From Blattabacterium cuenoti (GTDB lineage: Bacteria; Bacteroidota; Bacteroidia; Flavobacteriales; Blattabacteriaceae), in assembly GCF_014252375.1 (NCBI RefSeq), contig NZ_CP059221.1, positions 124,001 through 188,000 of the forward strand: 64,000 nucleotides of DNA. Reading direction: 5' to 3'. Of the stretch, positions 38,353 through 46,360 are shown in pieces. The position numbers were made by a program, and so were the translations under genes. Numbering within the stretch: the stretch's first letter is position 1; the number at the start of each line of letters is the position of its first letter. Below the pieces are notes generated by a model. It searched no databases, had not been told where the DNA came from, and saw nothing but the letters and a program-made list of their open reading frames with translations.

Positions 38353-39330
38353 TTATATATTAAAATCTTTATATACAATATTTAAGAAATATTTAATAGT
38401 TTCAGATAAACTTTTTTCTATTATACCACCAGCTGCATTTTTATGTCCTCCTCCTGAGAAATATTTCCTAGAAAATAAATTAACATCAAATTTACCTTTT
38501 GAACGAAGTGAAATTTTGATAGGACTATTTTTTTTTTCTTCAAAAAAAAATACAGAAAAAATAATGTTTTTAACATTTAATCCATAATTAATAATACCAT
38601 CTACGTCTCCTTGCTTATAAGAATAAAAAATTTCTGATGATTTTATATATGTATACGATATATTATATTCTTTTATAATTTTTAAATTTTTTAAAGCTAT
38701 AGATAATAATTTTAACTTATTTTCATTATAATTTTCTTGTAAATGATTATAAATATAATATATATTAATTCCTTTTTTAATTAATGATCCAGCAATAAAA
38801 TGAGTTTCTGAATCAATTGTTGGAAAACGAAAATATCCTGTATCTGTCATTAACCCTACATATAAACATGTAGCTATATCTTTATCTATCTTATTTAGAT
38901 TATTCATATCTGATATTAATCTAAATACAATAATACTTGTAGCTGGAGCTTTAGAATCATGAAACATGATATCAAAATTTAATGGACATGGATGATGATC
39001 TATTAATACTTTTTTTGATTTAGAATTTTTAATAAATTTTTTTAATTCTCCAATTCTAGAAAAGTTATTTAAATCTATAAAAAAAATATAATCAGAATCT
39101 AAAATTATTTTTTCAATAAAAAATTTATTATTATTTGATAATACAATAATACTTTTTATTCCTGGCAGCCAAGAATAATATTCTGAATAATTTGTTGGAG
39201 ATATTAAATTTACATTATAGTTTAATTTTCTTAAATAAATCATTAATCCTAAAGAGGATCCTAAAGCATCTCCATCAGGATTTTTATGTATTATTAATGT
39301 TATCTTATTTTTTTTTTTTAAAAAAAACAT
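38353..39330 (-). CDS. nrnA: DHH-family phosphoesterase, NrnA-type nanoRNase/pAp phosphatase
   Basis: NrnA proteins degrade very short RNAs and dephosphorylate pAp. The DHH-family motifs are IHKNPDGDALGSSLG at the N-terminus, IDLNNFSRIGE, and the DHH itself in LIDHHPCPL. DTGYFRFPT and the C-terminal DHHA1 domain with FSGGGHKNAAGG are present. Length is 325. The N-terminus is slightly short because cca ends nine bases upstream. Several DHH proteins differ only in substrate, so the exact activity is inferred. Confidence 0.88.
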   Translation of the reverse strand: MFFLKKKNKITLIIHKNPDGDALGSSLGLMIYLRKLNYNVNLISPTNYSEYYSWLPGIKSIIVLSNNNKFFIEKIILDSDYIFFIDLNNFSRIGELKKFIKNSKSKKVLIDHHPCPLNFDIMFHDSKAPATSIIVFRLISDMNNLNKIDKDIATCLYVGLMTDTGYFRFPTIDSETHFIAGSLIKKGINIYYIYNHLQENYNENKLKLLSIALKNLKIIKEYNISYTYIKSSEIFYSYKQGDVDGIINYGLNVKNIIFSVFFFEEKKNSPIKISLRSKGKFDVNLFSRKYFSGGGHKNAAGGIIEKSLSETIKYFLNIVYKDFNI

Positions 39331-39339
39331 AATAATATA

Positions 39340-40770
39340 TTATTTTCTTATTTTTAATCCTAATTCTTTTCCTTTTTTTAACATAACAGAATATGCAGAA
39401 AAAAAATTATTTTTTATTTTTCCTTCTAAAATAGCATCTTTTATATAATTTTTTATAGTACCAATTTTTTTACATGAATTAATATTAAATGTTTTCATAA
39501 TATGAAATCCTGATATTGGAGATTTCCAATTCATGATACGATCTTTTTCTTCTAATTTTTTTATCTTTTTTAAAAGAGAAAAAATATTTTTTTTATATAA
39601 ATTCTTCTTTATACTATCATTAGTAGTAATATCTGATAAACATAAATTTATTAAATCTTCCAAATCATCTCCAATATCAAATATAAATCTTCTTATTGCA
39701 GAATCACTAACATTATTCCCTATTAAAGAAATAGGTCTAGAACTATATTTAACCATTTTTTTTACATATTTTAATATTTTACCCTTTGGTAACTTTAAAC
39801 GATTAAATATATTAGATATCATTTTACTTCCTATATATTCATGTGAATGAAAAGTCCAACCTATTTCTGGTATAAATCTTTTAGAACTAGTTTTTCCTAT
39901 ATCATGAAGTAATCCTGACCATCTTAACCATATAGAATTATATTTTTCTTTACTTAAATTATCAACAACTTGTAAAGTATGATAAAAATTATTTTTGTGT
40001 TTAAATCCATTTTTTTCTTCTACTTTTTCTAATAAAGTAACTTCAGGTAATAAAATAGATAATAATCCTGATTTATATAATAAAAGTAATCCAGTAGAAG
40101 GTTTGTTAGATAATAAAATTTTATTAAATTCTTCTATTATTCTTTCTTTTGATACAATATTTATCCTATCTTTATTTTTTATTATAGATTCAAACGAATT
40201 TTTATCAATATTAAATCTTAATTTAGTAGCAAACCTTATAGCTCTCATCATTCTAAGAGGATCATCAGAATAAGTAATATTTGAATTTAATGGTGTTCTT
40301 AATATTTTTTTACTTATATCCAATAATCCTTTAAATGGATCTATTAGTTTACCATAATTTTTACTATTAAGGCTAATCGCTAATGTATTTATTGTGAAAT
40401 CTCTTCTATTTTGATCATCTTGTAATGAACCCTTACTTATAATAGGATTTCTACTATTTACATTTTTATATGATTCTTTTCTAGAACCTACAAATTCTAT
40501 TTTGTAATTATTATATTCCAACATTGCTGTCCCATACCGTTTAAATATTATAATTTTAATTGGATTAATATTAGAAATTATTTTAGATACTTCCTTTGCT
40601 AGTAATATACCTTCTCCTATAGTTAGGATATCCAAGTCCTTGGACTCTACATTTCTCAATAAGAAATCTCTAACATATCCACCTATTACATAACTATCTT
40701 GATTAATTCTTCTAGAAGAAAAACTAATGATTTTAAATATATTTTTATAAATAGCACATGATAAATTCAT
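39340..40770 (-). CDS. cca: tRNA CCA nucleotidyltransferase with HD domain
   Basis: The N-terminal nucleotidyltransferase shows VIGGYVRDFLL and the metal-binding DLDIL (about 27-47), then QDDQNRRDFTINTLA and DPLRMMRAIRFA. A central HD domain has the metal-binding LLHDIGKT (about 290) and HSHEYIG. Class II enzymes of this layout either add CCA or poly(A). The tRNA-Leu in this window lacks an encoded CCA, which supports a CCA-adding role. It lies four bases after the frameshifted tsaC gene, whose transcript it probably shares. Length is 476. Confidence 0.9.
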   Translation of the reverse strand: MNLSCAIYKNIFKIISFSSRRINQDSYVIGGYVRDFLLRNVESKDLDILTIGEGILLAKEVSKIISNINPIKIIIFKRYGTAMLEYNNYKIEFVGSRKESYKNVNSRNPIISKGSLQDDQNRRDFTINTLAISLNSKNYGKLIDPFKGLLDISKKILRTPLNSNITYSDDPLRMMRAIRFATKLRFNIDKNSFESIIKNKDRINIVSKERIIEEFNKILLSNKPSTGLLLLYKSGLLSILLPEVTLLEKVEEKNGFKHKNNFYHTLQVVDNLSKEKYNSIWLRWSGLLHDIGKTSSKRFIPEIGWTFHSHEYIGSKMISNIFNRLKLPKGKILKYVKKMVKYSSRPISLIGNNVSDSAIRRFIFDIGDDLEDLINLCLSDITTNDSIKKNLYKKNIFSLLKKIKKLEEKDRIMNWKSPISGFHIMKTFNINSCKKIGTIKNYIKDAILEGKIKNNFFSAYSVMLKKGKELGLKIRK

Positions 40771-40774
40771 TTTT

Positions 40775-41340
40775 TTAAAAACGTAAAATTTTTATTTTAT
40801 TTGAAATAATTTTTATTATTATAGAATTATCATAAATAGATTTTTTTTTTCTACGAAAATTTACTATATAATCTACATTTTTTAAAATTTGTGGATTTAT
40901 TTCAGAAAATGATTTAGGAGTTTTAAATCCTGATATATTGGCAGAAGTTGAAATAATAGGTTTATCTAATTCTCTAATTAAAGAACTACAAAATTTATCA
41001 CTTGTTAAACGAATTGCTAAAGTTTTATAATTTAATATAAAATTGTTTTTTAATCTATATATTATTGTAATAGGTTTTTTTTTTTTTTTAAATTTTTTAA
41101 TATAATTTTTTTTGTAAAATCTGATATTTTACCTACTAACTTTTGTAAACGATCTATATTTTCTACTAAAAAAATCATAGGTTTAAAACTATTTCTTTTT
41201 TTTATTTTATATATTTTTTTTATAGCATTTATGTTAAAAGCATCACACCCTAATCCCCAAACAGTATCTGTAGGATATAATAAAATTTTTCCTTTTTTAA
41301 GAAAATTTACGCTTTTTTTTACTTCTATTTTAAAAGACAT
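40775..41340 (-). pseudogene. tsaC: Threonylcarbamoyl-AMP synthase (Sua5/TsaC family), frameshifted in a poly(A) tract
   Basis: The minus-strand frame from ATG 41340 encodes YPTDTVWGLGCDAF and KIKKRNSFKPMIFLV, then stops at 41062-41064 after 92 residues. The frame is lost at a 15-A run (plus-strand T at 41075-41089). In the next frame the rest of the protein is intact to a stop at 40775, including LAIRLTSDKF and IISTSANISG. One extra A would give a normal 188-residue enzyme. TsaC starts synthesis of the t6A37 tRNA modification, which is essential or nearly so in most bacteria. Both halves look conserved, so expression by slippage is plausible. Its start abuts the dapD stop. Confidence 0.85.
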
Positions 41341-42159
41341 TTATATTGATAAATTATGAGTTCTTAATGCATCATTTAATGATGTTTTTTTATTAGTACT
41401 TTCTTTTCTTTTTCCTATAATCAATGCACATGGAACATAATATATTCCAGCAGGAAATTTTTTTGGATAAGATCCAGGAATAACTACAGAATATTTAGGA
41501 ATAAATCCTTTTATTTCGGTTGAATTTTGATTTGTTACATCAAAAATTTTAGTGGAAGATGTTATTACAACATTTGATCCTAAAACAGCTCCTTTTTTTA
41601 TAATAATTCCTTCAACTAAAATACATCTAGAACCTATAAAAACATCATCTTCAATTATTACAGGGTAAGCTAGTAAAGGTTCTAATACACCTCCTATCCC
41701 TACTCCTCCACTTATATGGACTCGTTTACCAATTTGAGCACAACTTCCTATTGTAGCCCAAGTATCAATCATGGTTTCTTCTCCTATGTATGCCCCTATA
41801 TTAACGTAAGATGGCATAAGTACAACTCCAGGAGATATATATGAACCATAACGAGCTATAGCATGAGGAACTACACGTATTCCTTTTTCTTTAAACTTAT
41901 TTTTTATAGGTATTTTATCATAAAATTCCAATGGACCTAGTTCAATTTTATTCATTTTTTGAATAGAAAAATACATAATAATTGCTTTCTTTATCCATTC
42001 ATTTACAATCCATTTATTATATGATAATTCACATACTCTTATTAATCCCTTCTCAATATTTTCAATTACTTTTATAACTGAATTTTTAATATTTTTATCA
42101 ATTAACCATATATTTTTTTTATTCCAATAATTTTCTATTTTTAATTTTAAATTATTCAC
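41341..42159 (-). CDS. dapD: Tetrahydrodipicolinate N-succinyltransferase
   Basis: DapD succinylates tetrahydrodipicolinate in lysine and diaminopimelate synthesis. The left-handed beta-helix hexapeptides are obvious across the middle (VVLMPSYVNIGAYIGEETMI, GIGGVLEPLLAYPVIIEDDV). GIRVVPHAIARYGSYI precedes them. Length is 272, close to the E. coli protein. It is the first gene of a probable dapD-tsaC-cca-nrnA transcription unit on the minus strand, with gaps of 0, 4 and 9 bases. Confidence 0.96.
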   Translation of the reverse strand: MNNLKLKIENYWNKKNIWLIDKNIKNSVIKVIENIEKGLIRVCELSYNKWIVNEWIKKAIIMYFSIQKMNKIELGPLEFYDKIPIKNKFKEKGIRVVPHAIARYGSYISPGVVLMPSYVNIGAYIGEETMIDTWATIGSCAQIGKRVHISGGVGIGGVLEPLLAYPVIIEDDVFIGSRCILVEGIIIKKGAVLGSNVVITSSTKIFDVTNQNSTEIKGFIPKYSVVIPGSYPKKFPAGIYYVPCALIIGKRKESTNKKTSLNDALRTHNLSI

Positions 42160-42193
42160 TTTAATTTATATTAATATCTACTAAACTAATAAA

Positions 42194-42201
42194 CAAAAAT
42201 A
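42194..42201 (-). promoter_or_regulatory. Likely -7 promoter element of dapD (TATTTTTG)
   Basis: Read on the minus strand this is TATTTTTG, an exact TAnnTTTG match, 34 bases before the dapD start. No clear -33 TTG is present. Confidence 0.45.
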
Positions 42202-42258
42202 ATAATAAAAAATATAAACTTAATTGTGTATGATTACTTTTTTATAAAAAATATATTT

Positions 42259-43212
42259 ATGAGTAAAATATTAGGTATAGATTATGGTAAAATAATGACT
42301 GGATTGTCTATAACAGACAAAAATAAAATATTTGCATTTGGATTAAAATCAATTTTAACTAAAGATTTAATGTTTTTTTTAAAATCTATTATTTATAATG
42401 AAAAAATAGAAAAATTGGTAATTGGACTTCCTAAAAAACTTAATAATAAAATTGAATTATTATTAGAAAAAAAAATTAAGAAATTTATTAAAGAATTTAA
42501 AAAATTATATCCTTCAATATCTATATCTAGAATAGATGAAAGACTAACATCAAAAATATCTATTCAATATATGATATTAATGAAATTAAAATCAAAGAAA
42601 AAAAAAAAAAACAGAATAAAAAAAGGTAGAGTGACAACAGCCATGTTAAATAGTATTTTATGGGATAGAAATATATCCAAAGAAACTAAATTACATATAG
42701 TATTTTATGGAAATCCTATTCTAAGAAAAAAATGTTTAGATATTAATTTTTCTAATTATAAAAAAAAATATATTATTAGATTAATAGAAAATATGTTCGA
42801 AACAATAAATAAAGTAAAAGGAATAGGTTTAGCTGCACCTCAAATAGGGAAAAATATAAAATTATTTATAGTAGATACTCCTTTATTATTAAACAAAAAT
42901 AATGAAGATAATTATAGAGAAATTTTTATTAATGCTAAATTATTAAAAATCTTTGGTAAAGAATATAAATTTAATGAAGGATGTTTAAGTTTTCCAGGAA
43001 TTTATGGTTATGTAAAAAGAAAATCTAATATAATTATTGAATACCATAACCAATATGGAGAGAAAAAAATTAAATATTTTACAGGAATAAAAGCTAGAAT
43101 TATACTACATGAATATGACCATATAGAAGGAAAATTATTTATAGATTATTTTTCTTTAAAAAAAAGAATATTAATAAAAAAATTATTTAGTAAAAATATT
43201 ATTAAAAGTTAA
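42259..43212 (+). CDS. Fused RuvX (YqgF) / peptide deformylase
   Basis: One frame holds two enzymes. Residues 1 to about 140 are the YqgF/RuvX nuclease fold used in 16S rRNA maturation (ILGIDYGKIMTGLSI, IGLPK, IDERLTS). Residues about 145 to 317 are peptide deformylase, which removes formyl groups from new proteins. All three metal-site motifs are there: GIGLAAPQIG (188-197), EGCLS (240-244) and HEYDH (284-288). No stop, and no ATG, GTG or TTG near the domain boundary, separates them. In other flavobacteria, from memory, the two are adjacent separate genes. I chose ATG 42259; a GTG at 42226 would add eleven residues. Confidence 0.88.
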   Translation: MSKILGIDYGKIMTGLSITDKNKIFAFGLKSILTKDLMFFLKSIIYNEKIEKLVIGLPKKLNNKIELLLEKKIKKFIKEFKKLYPSISISRIDERLTSKISIQYMILMKLKSKKKKKNRIKKGRVTTAMLNSILWDRNISKETKLHIVFYGNPILRKKCLDINFSNYKKKYIIRLIENMFETINKVKGIGLAAPQIGKNIKLFIVDTPLLLNKNNEDNYREIFINAKLLKIFGKEYKFNEGCLSFPGIYGYVKRKSNIIIEYHNQYGEKKIKYFTGIKARIILHEYDHIEGKLFIDYFSLKKRILIKKLFSKNIIKS

Positions 43213-43550
43213 ATAATTGTTATTAGTTTTTTAAAACTTATAGGATCATTCATTGAAATATCAGAAAGAACTTTACGATTTATTTTTATATTTTTATCAT
43301 ATAATTTTTTTATAAATCTTGAATAAGATATTCCATACTTTCTAGATCCAGCATTAATTCTTTGTATCCATAATGATCTAAAATCTCTTTTTCTTTTTTT
43401 TCTTCCATAAAAAGAATACAGAAATGATTTTTCTACAGCATTTTTTGCAACAGTATAAATTCTATTTCTTGAACCGTAAAATCCTTTAGCTAATTTAATT
43501 ATCTTTTTTCTTCTTTTTCTAGAAGAAACTGAATTTTTTGATCTTGGCAT
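43209..43550 (-). CDS. rplT: 50S ribosomal protein L20
   Basis: L20 binds 23S rRNA early in large-subunit assembly. The basic N-terminal arm (SRKRRKKIIKLAKGFYGSRN) and the RSLWIQRINAG motif identify it. Length is 113, just below the usual 114-118. It ends the thrS-infC-rpmI-rplT series conserved across bacteria, three bases after rpmI. Its 3' end overlaps the convergent ruvX-def gene by four bases. Confidence 0.97.
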   Translation of the reverse strand: MPRSKNSVSSRKRRKKIIKLAKGFYGSRNRIYTVAKNAVEKSFLYSFYGRKKRKRDFRSLWIQRINAGSRKYGISYSRFIKKLYDKNIKINRKVLSDISMNDPISFKKLITII

Positions 43551-43553
43551 AAT

Positions 43554-43742
43554 CTATATTTGTTTTTTAATATTCTTTTTATCTGATTTTTTTACCAAAA
43601 AAAAATTTCTTAATCGTCTTTTTCTTTTTTTAGATTTTTTAGTTAATAAATGATTCTTAAATGAACATTTTTTTTTTATATGTCCACTGCATGTTTTTTT
43701 AAATCTTTTTTTTGATCCTGATTTAGTTTTTAATTTAGGCAT
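43554..43742 (-). CDS. rpmI: 50S ribosomal protein L35
   Basis: This 62-residue, strongly basic protein starts with the typical [15 protein letters not shown]. The internal [15 protein letters not shown] segment is also family-like. It sits between infC and rplT, as in most bacteria, with gaps of four and three bases. L35 is a late-assembly ribosomal protein of the large subunit. Confidence 0.96.
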   Translation of the reverse strand: MPKLKTKSGSKKRFKKTCSGHIKKKCSFKNHLLTKKSKKRKRRLRNFFLVKKSDKKNIKKQI

Positions 43743-43746
43743 ATAA

Positions 43747-44268
43747 TTAAAATTTTTTTGGAGATATAATCATATACATTCTTTTACCCTCCATAATTGG
43801 CATTTGTTCTACTTTTCCATATTTTTCAATATCTTCTGCAAACTTTAATAATTTTATTTTACCTTGTTCTTTATATACAATAGAACGTCCTTTAAAAAAA
43901 ACAAACACTTTTACTTTATCACCACGCATTAAAAATTTTTCAGCACTTTTTAGTTTAACTTTTCCATCATGATCTCCTATTTGTGGTCCAAATCTAATTT
44001 CTTTTGTATTAACTTTTACTTGTTTTGCTTTAAATTGTTTTTTTCTTTTTTTCTGTTCATATAAATATTTTTTATAGTCTAATATTTTACAAACTGGAGG
44101 TATTAATTTTGGATTTATTTCAACCAAATCCATTTCTCTTTCTTTTGCTAAAGAAAGAATATCTTTAGTTTTATATATTCCATTTTTAATAGATTTATCT
44201 CCAACTAAACGAATCATATTAGAATAAATTTTATTGTTAATACGATGAAATTCTTTTTTTTTTATAAT
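43747..44268 (-). CDS. infC: Translation initiation factor IF-3, AUU start
   Basis: IF-3 checks the start codon and keeps subunits apart. The core is clear: [51 protein letters not shown]. The first ATG (44217) would begin inside the conserved N-terminal domain at MIRLVGD. Upstream codons in frame continue the family sequence ([12 protein letters not shown]), so the true start must be earlier. No ATG, GTG or TTG fits. An ATT at 44266-44268 lies 12 bases after a full AAGGAGG. infC starts with AUU in E. coli, where it permits self-repression. This start gives 173 residues. Confidence 0.85.
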   Translation of the reverse strand: MIKKKEFHRINNKIYSNMIRLVGDKSIKNGIYKTKDILSLAKEREMDLVEINPKLIPPVCKILDYKKYLYEQKKRKKQFKAKQVKVNTKEIRFGPQIGDHDGKVKLKSAEKFLMRGDKVKVFVFFKGRSIVYKEQGKIKLLKFAEDIEKYGKVEQMPIMEGKRMYMIISPKKF

Positions 44269-44280
44269 TGGCTTGTAAAC

Positions 44281-44287
44281 CCTCCTT
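44281..44287 (-). promoter_or_regulatory. Strong Shine-Dalgarno sequence of infC (AAGGAGG)
   Basis: On the minus strand this reads AAGGAGG, a perfect anti-SD complement, 12 bases before the ATT start. I saw nothing comparable at the other starts I inspected, consistent with the rarity of SD sites in Bacteroidetes. It is the main evidence placing the infC start. Confidence 0.7.
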
Positions 44288-44332
44288 TTCTTGTTTATTC
44301 TTGAAAATTTTTTTTTTATAATTATAAAATTT

Positions 44333-45577
44333 TTAAAATTTATATAAATTTATTTTATTTAAAATTTTTTTTATTCCATCAATATAATAGAATTTTCCTA
44401 TATTTCCTAATTTATGACATCTTATTGATATCAAATTTTCTTTTTCTTCTTTCTCTCCTAAAATAATCATATAAGGAATTTTATCACTTTCAGAATCCCT
44501 GATTTTTTTATTAATTTTTTCATTTCTTTTGTCAATAAAAGATCTAATATTATAATTTAAAATTAAATTTAAAATTTTTTTTGCATAAATTATGTTCTTA
44601 TTACTAATAGGCAAAATTGCTACATGATAAGGTACCATCCACAATGGTAAATCTCCTTTTGTATGTTCTATCATTATTGCAATAATTCTTTCTAATGAAC
44701 CAAATGGTGCTCTATGAATCATTACAGGTCTATACTTTTTATTATCACTACCTCTATAATATAAATCAAATCTTTCAGGTAAATTGTAATCTATTTGAAT
44801 AGTACCTAATTGCCAACTTCTTCCTAAAGAATCTTTTATCAAAAAATCTAATTTAGGACCATAAAATGCTGCTTCTCCATAATTAATAATAGCTTTTATA
44901 TTTTTATTTTTAACTGATTCTAGTATTGATTCTTCTGCTTTTTTCCAATTTTCATCTGATCCTATATAATTTCCAATTTTATTGGGATCTCTTAATGAAA
45001 TTCTAATTATATAATCTGTAAATCCTAAAAATTTAAAGATATAAAATACTAAGTTAATAACGTTATCAAATTCTACTAATAATTGATTATATGTACAAAA
45101 TATGTGTGCATCATCTTGAGTAAAAGATCTAACCCTTATTAATCCATAAAGTTCTCCACTTTTTTCATATCTATAGACTGTACCAAACTCAGCAAATCGT
45201 TTAGGTAAATCCTTATATGACCATTCTTGTGAACGATAAATTTCACAATGATGTGGACAATTCATTGGTTTTAGTATAAATTCATCATTACTTGGTGTTT
45301 TAATAGGCTTAAAACTGTCTTTTCCATATTTATTCCAATGTCCACTTTTAATATACAATTTTTTGTTTCCAATATGAGGAGTTATTACCATTTCATATCC
45401 TGATCTTTTTTGTATTTTTATTAAAAATTTTTCTAAATTATTTCTAATAATTGTTCCTTTAGGTAACCATAATGGTAATCCGGATCCAACTTTATCTGAA
45501 AAAATAAAAAACTTTAATTTTTTACCAATTTTTCTATGATCTCTATCATTAGAATAAATGAAATCTTTTTCTTCCAT
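44333..45577 (-). CDS. thrS: Threonyl-tRNA synthetase lacking TGS and editing domains
   Basis: The protein has only 414 residues against about 640 normally. It begins at the linker helix (NDRDHRKIGKKLKFF) and contains the complete class II catalytic core and the anticodon-binding domain. The zinc ligands are C107, H158 and H289, matching E. coli C334, H385 and H511 at offsets of 227, 227 and 222. Motif 2 (FGTVYRYEKSG) and motif 3 (HRAPFGSLERI) are intact. The N-terminal TGS domain and the editing domain that clears Ser-tRNA(Thr) are absent, and glpF ends only 24 bases upstream, so they were deleted rather than frameshifted. It heads the usual infC-rpmI-rplT series. Confidence 0.95.
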   Translation of the reverse strand: MEEKDFIYSNDRDHRKIGKKLKFFIFSDKVGSGLPLWLPKGTIIRNNLEKFLIKIQKRSGYEMVITPHIGNKKLYIKSGHWNKYGKDSFKPIKTPSNDEFILKPMNCPHHCEIYRSQEWSYKDLPKRFAEFGTVYRYEKSGELYGLIRVRSFTQDDAHIFCTYNQLLVEFDNVINLVFYIFKFLGFTDYIIRISLRDPNKIGNYIGSDENWKKAEESILESVKNKNIKAIINYGEAAFYGPKLDFLIKDSLGRSWQLGTIQIDYNLPERFDLYYRGSDNKKYRPVMIHRAPFGSLERIIAIMIEHTKGDLPLWMVPYHVAILPISNKNIIYAKKILNLILNYNIRSFIDKRNEKINKKIRDSESDKIPYMIILGEKEEKENLISIRCHKLGNIGKFYYIDGIKKILNKINLYKF

Positions 45578-45601
45578 ATAAAATATTAAAAATATTACTT
45601 T

Positions 45602-46348
45602 TTATGATAAAAATAAATATAATTTTGCAGCCATTATACTTCCTATAATAGGACCTATTATAGGAATAATGGCATAATCCCAATTACTACTTCCTTTTCC
45701 TGGAATGAATAAAATACTATGAACAATTCTAGGACCTAAATCACGAGCAGGATTTATTGCAGGCCCTGTTATACCACCTAAAGATATGATAATTACTAAT
45801 ATTAATAATGAAGTTGGTAAGTATTCTAATGCTCCTAATTCTACTACTTCGTAGTCATCATTATTTAAAATTTCTCTACTAGATGAAATAAATAAAGAAG
45901 TGAATATAAAGATAAAAGTAGATAAAATCTCACTAAATAAATTAGAAAAGAAATTTTTTATATTAGGAATTGTAACAAAAACTGATAATTTATCTTTTTC
46001 ACTTTTTGTTAATAAAAAATAATCTTTATAAAAAATATAAACAATAGTAGATCCTAAAATTGATCCAATTAATTGAGATAAAATATAAAAAGGTACTAAT
46101 ATCCAATTGAATTTTCCTACTAGAGCAAGACTTATTGTAACACAAGGATTTAAATGTGCCCCACTGTATGGAGCTGAAACAGTTACCCCAGTAAAAACAG
46201 CCAAAGACCAACCTATTGCAATTATTAACCATCCTTTATTTTTATCATTATCATTATTTTTCTTAGCTAAAAGAACATTAGCAGTTACCCCGTTTCCCAA
46301 TAAAACTAAAATAGTTGTTCCTATTATTTCTGCACATATTTTTGTCAT
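45602..46348 (-). CDS. glpF: Glycerol facilitator (aquaglyceroporin)
   Basis: This inner-membrane channel of the MIP family lets glycerol diffuse into the cell. The first pore motif is SGAHLNPCV (NPC at 67-69, where most members have NPA). The second is the standard GPAINPARDLGPR, with the aspartate after NPAR that marks glycerol facilitators. Six hydrophobic segments fit the 248-residue length. It follows glpK by 12 bases on the same strand, in the order glpD-glpK-glpF. Confidence 0.94.
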   Translation of the reverse strand: MTKICAEIIGTTILVLLGNGVTANVLLAKKNNDNDKNKGWLIIAIGWSLAVFTGVTVSAPYSGAHLNPCVTISLALVGKFNWILVPFYILSQLIGSILGSTIVYIFYKDYFLLTKSEKDKLSVFVTIPNIKNFFSNLFSEILSTFIFIFTSLFISSSREILNNDDYEVVELGALEYLPTSLLILVIIISLGGITGPAINPARDLGPRIVHSILFIPGKGSSNWDYAIIPIIGPIIGSIMAAKLYLFLS

Positions 46349-46360
46349 AATTTTTTTAAT

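Noticed and set aside
42598-42720. Idea that the ruvX-def fusion is an artefact of the A14 run shifting frame
   Set aside because: Both other frames after the run hit stops within a few codons, and the fused frame stays conserved on both sides, so the run is in phase as written.
43747-44217. infC starting at the first ATG
   Set aside because: It would delete the conserved N-terminal HRIN segment, which is present upstream in frame behind a strong SD site.
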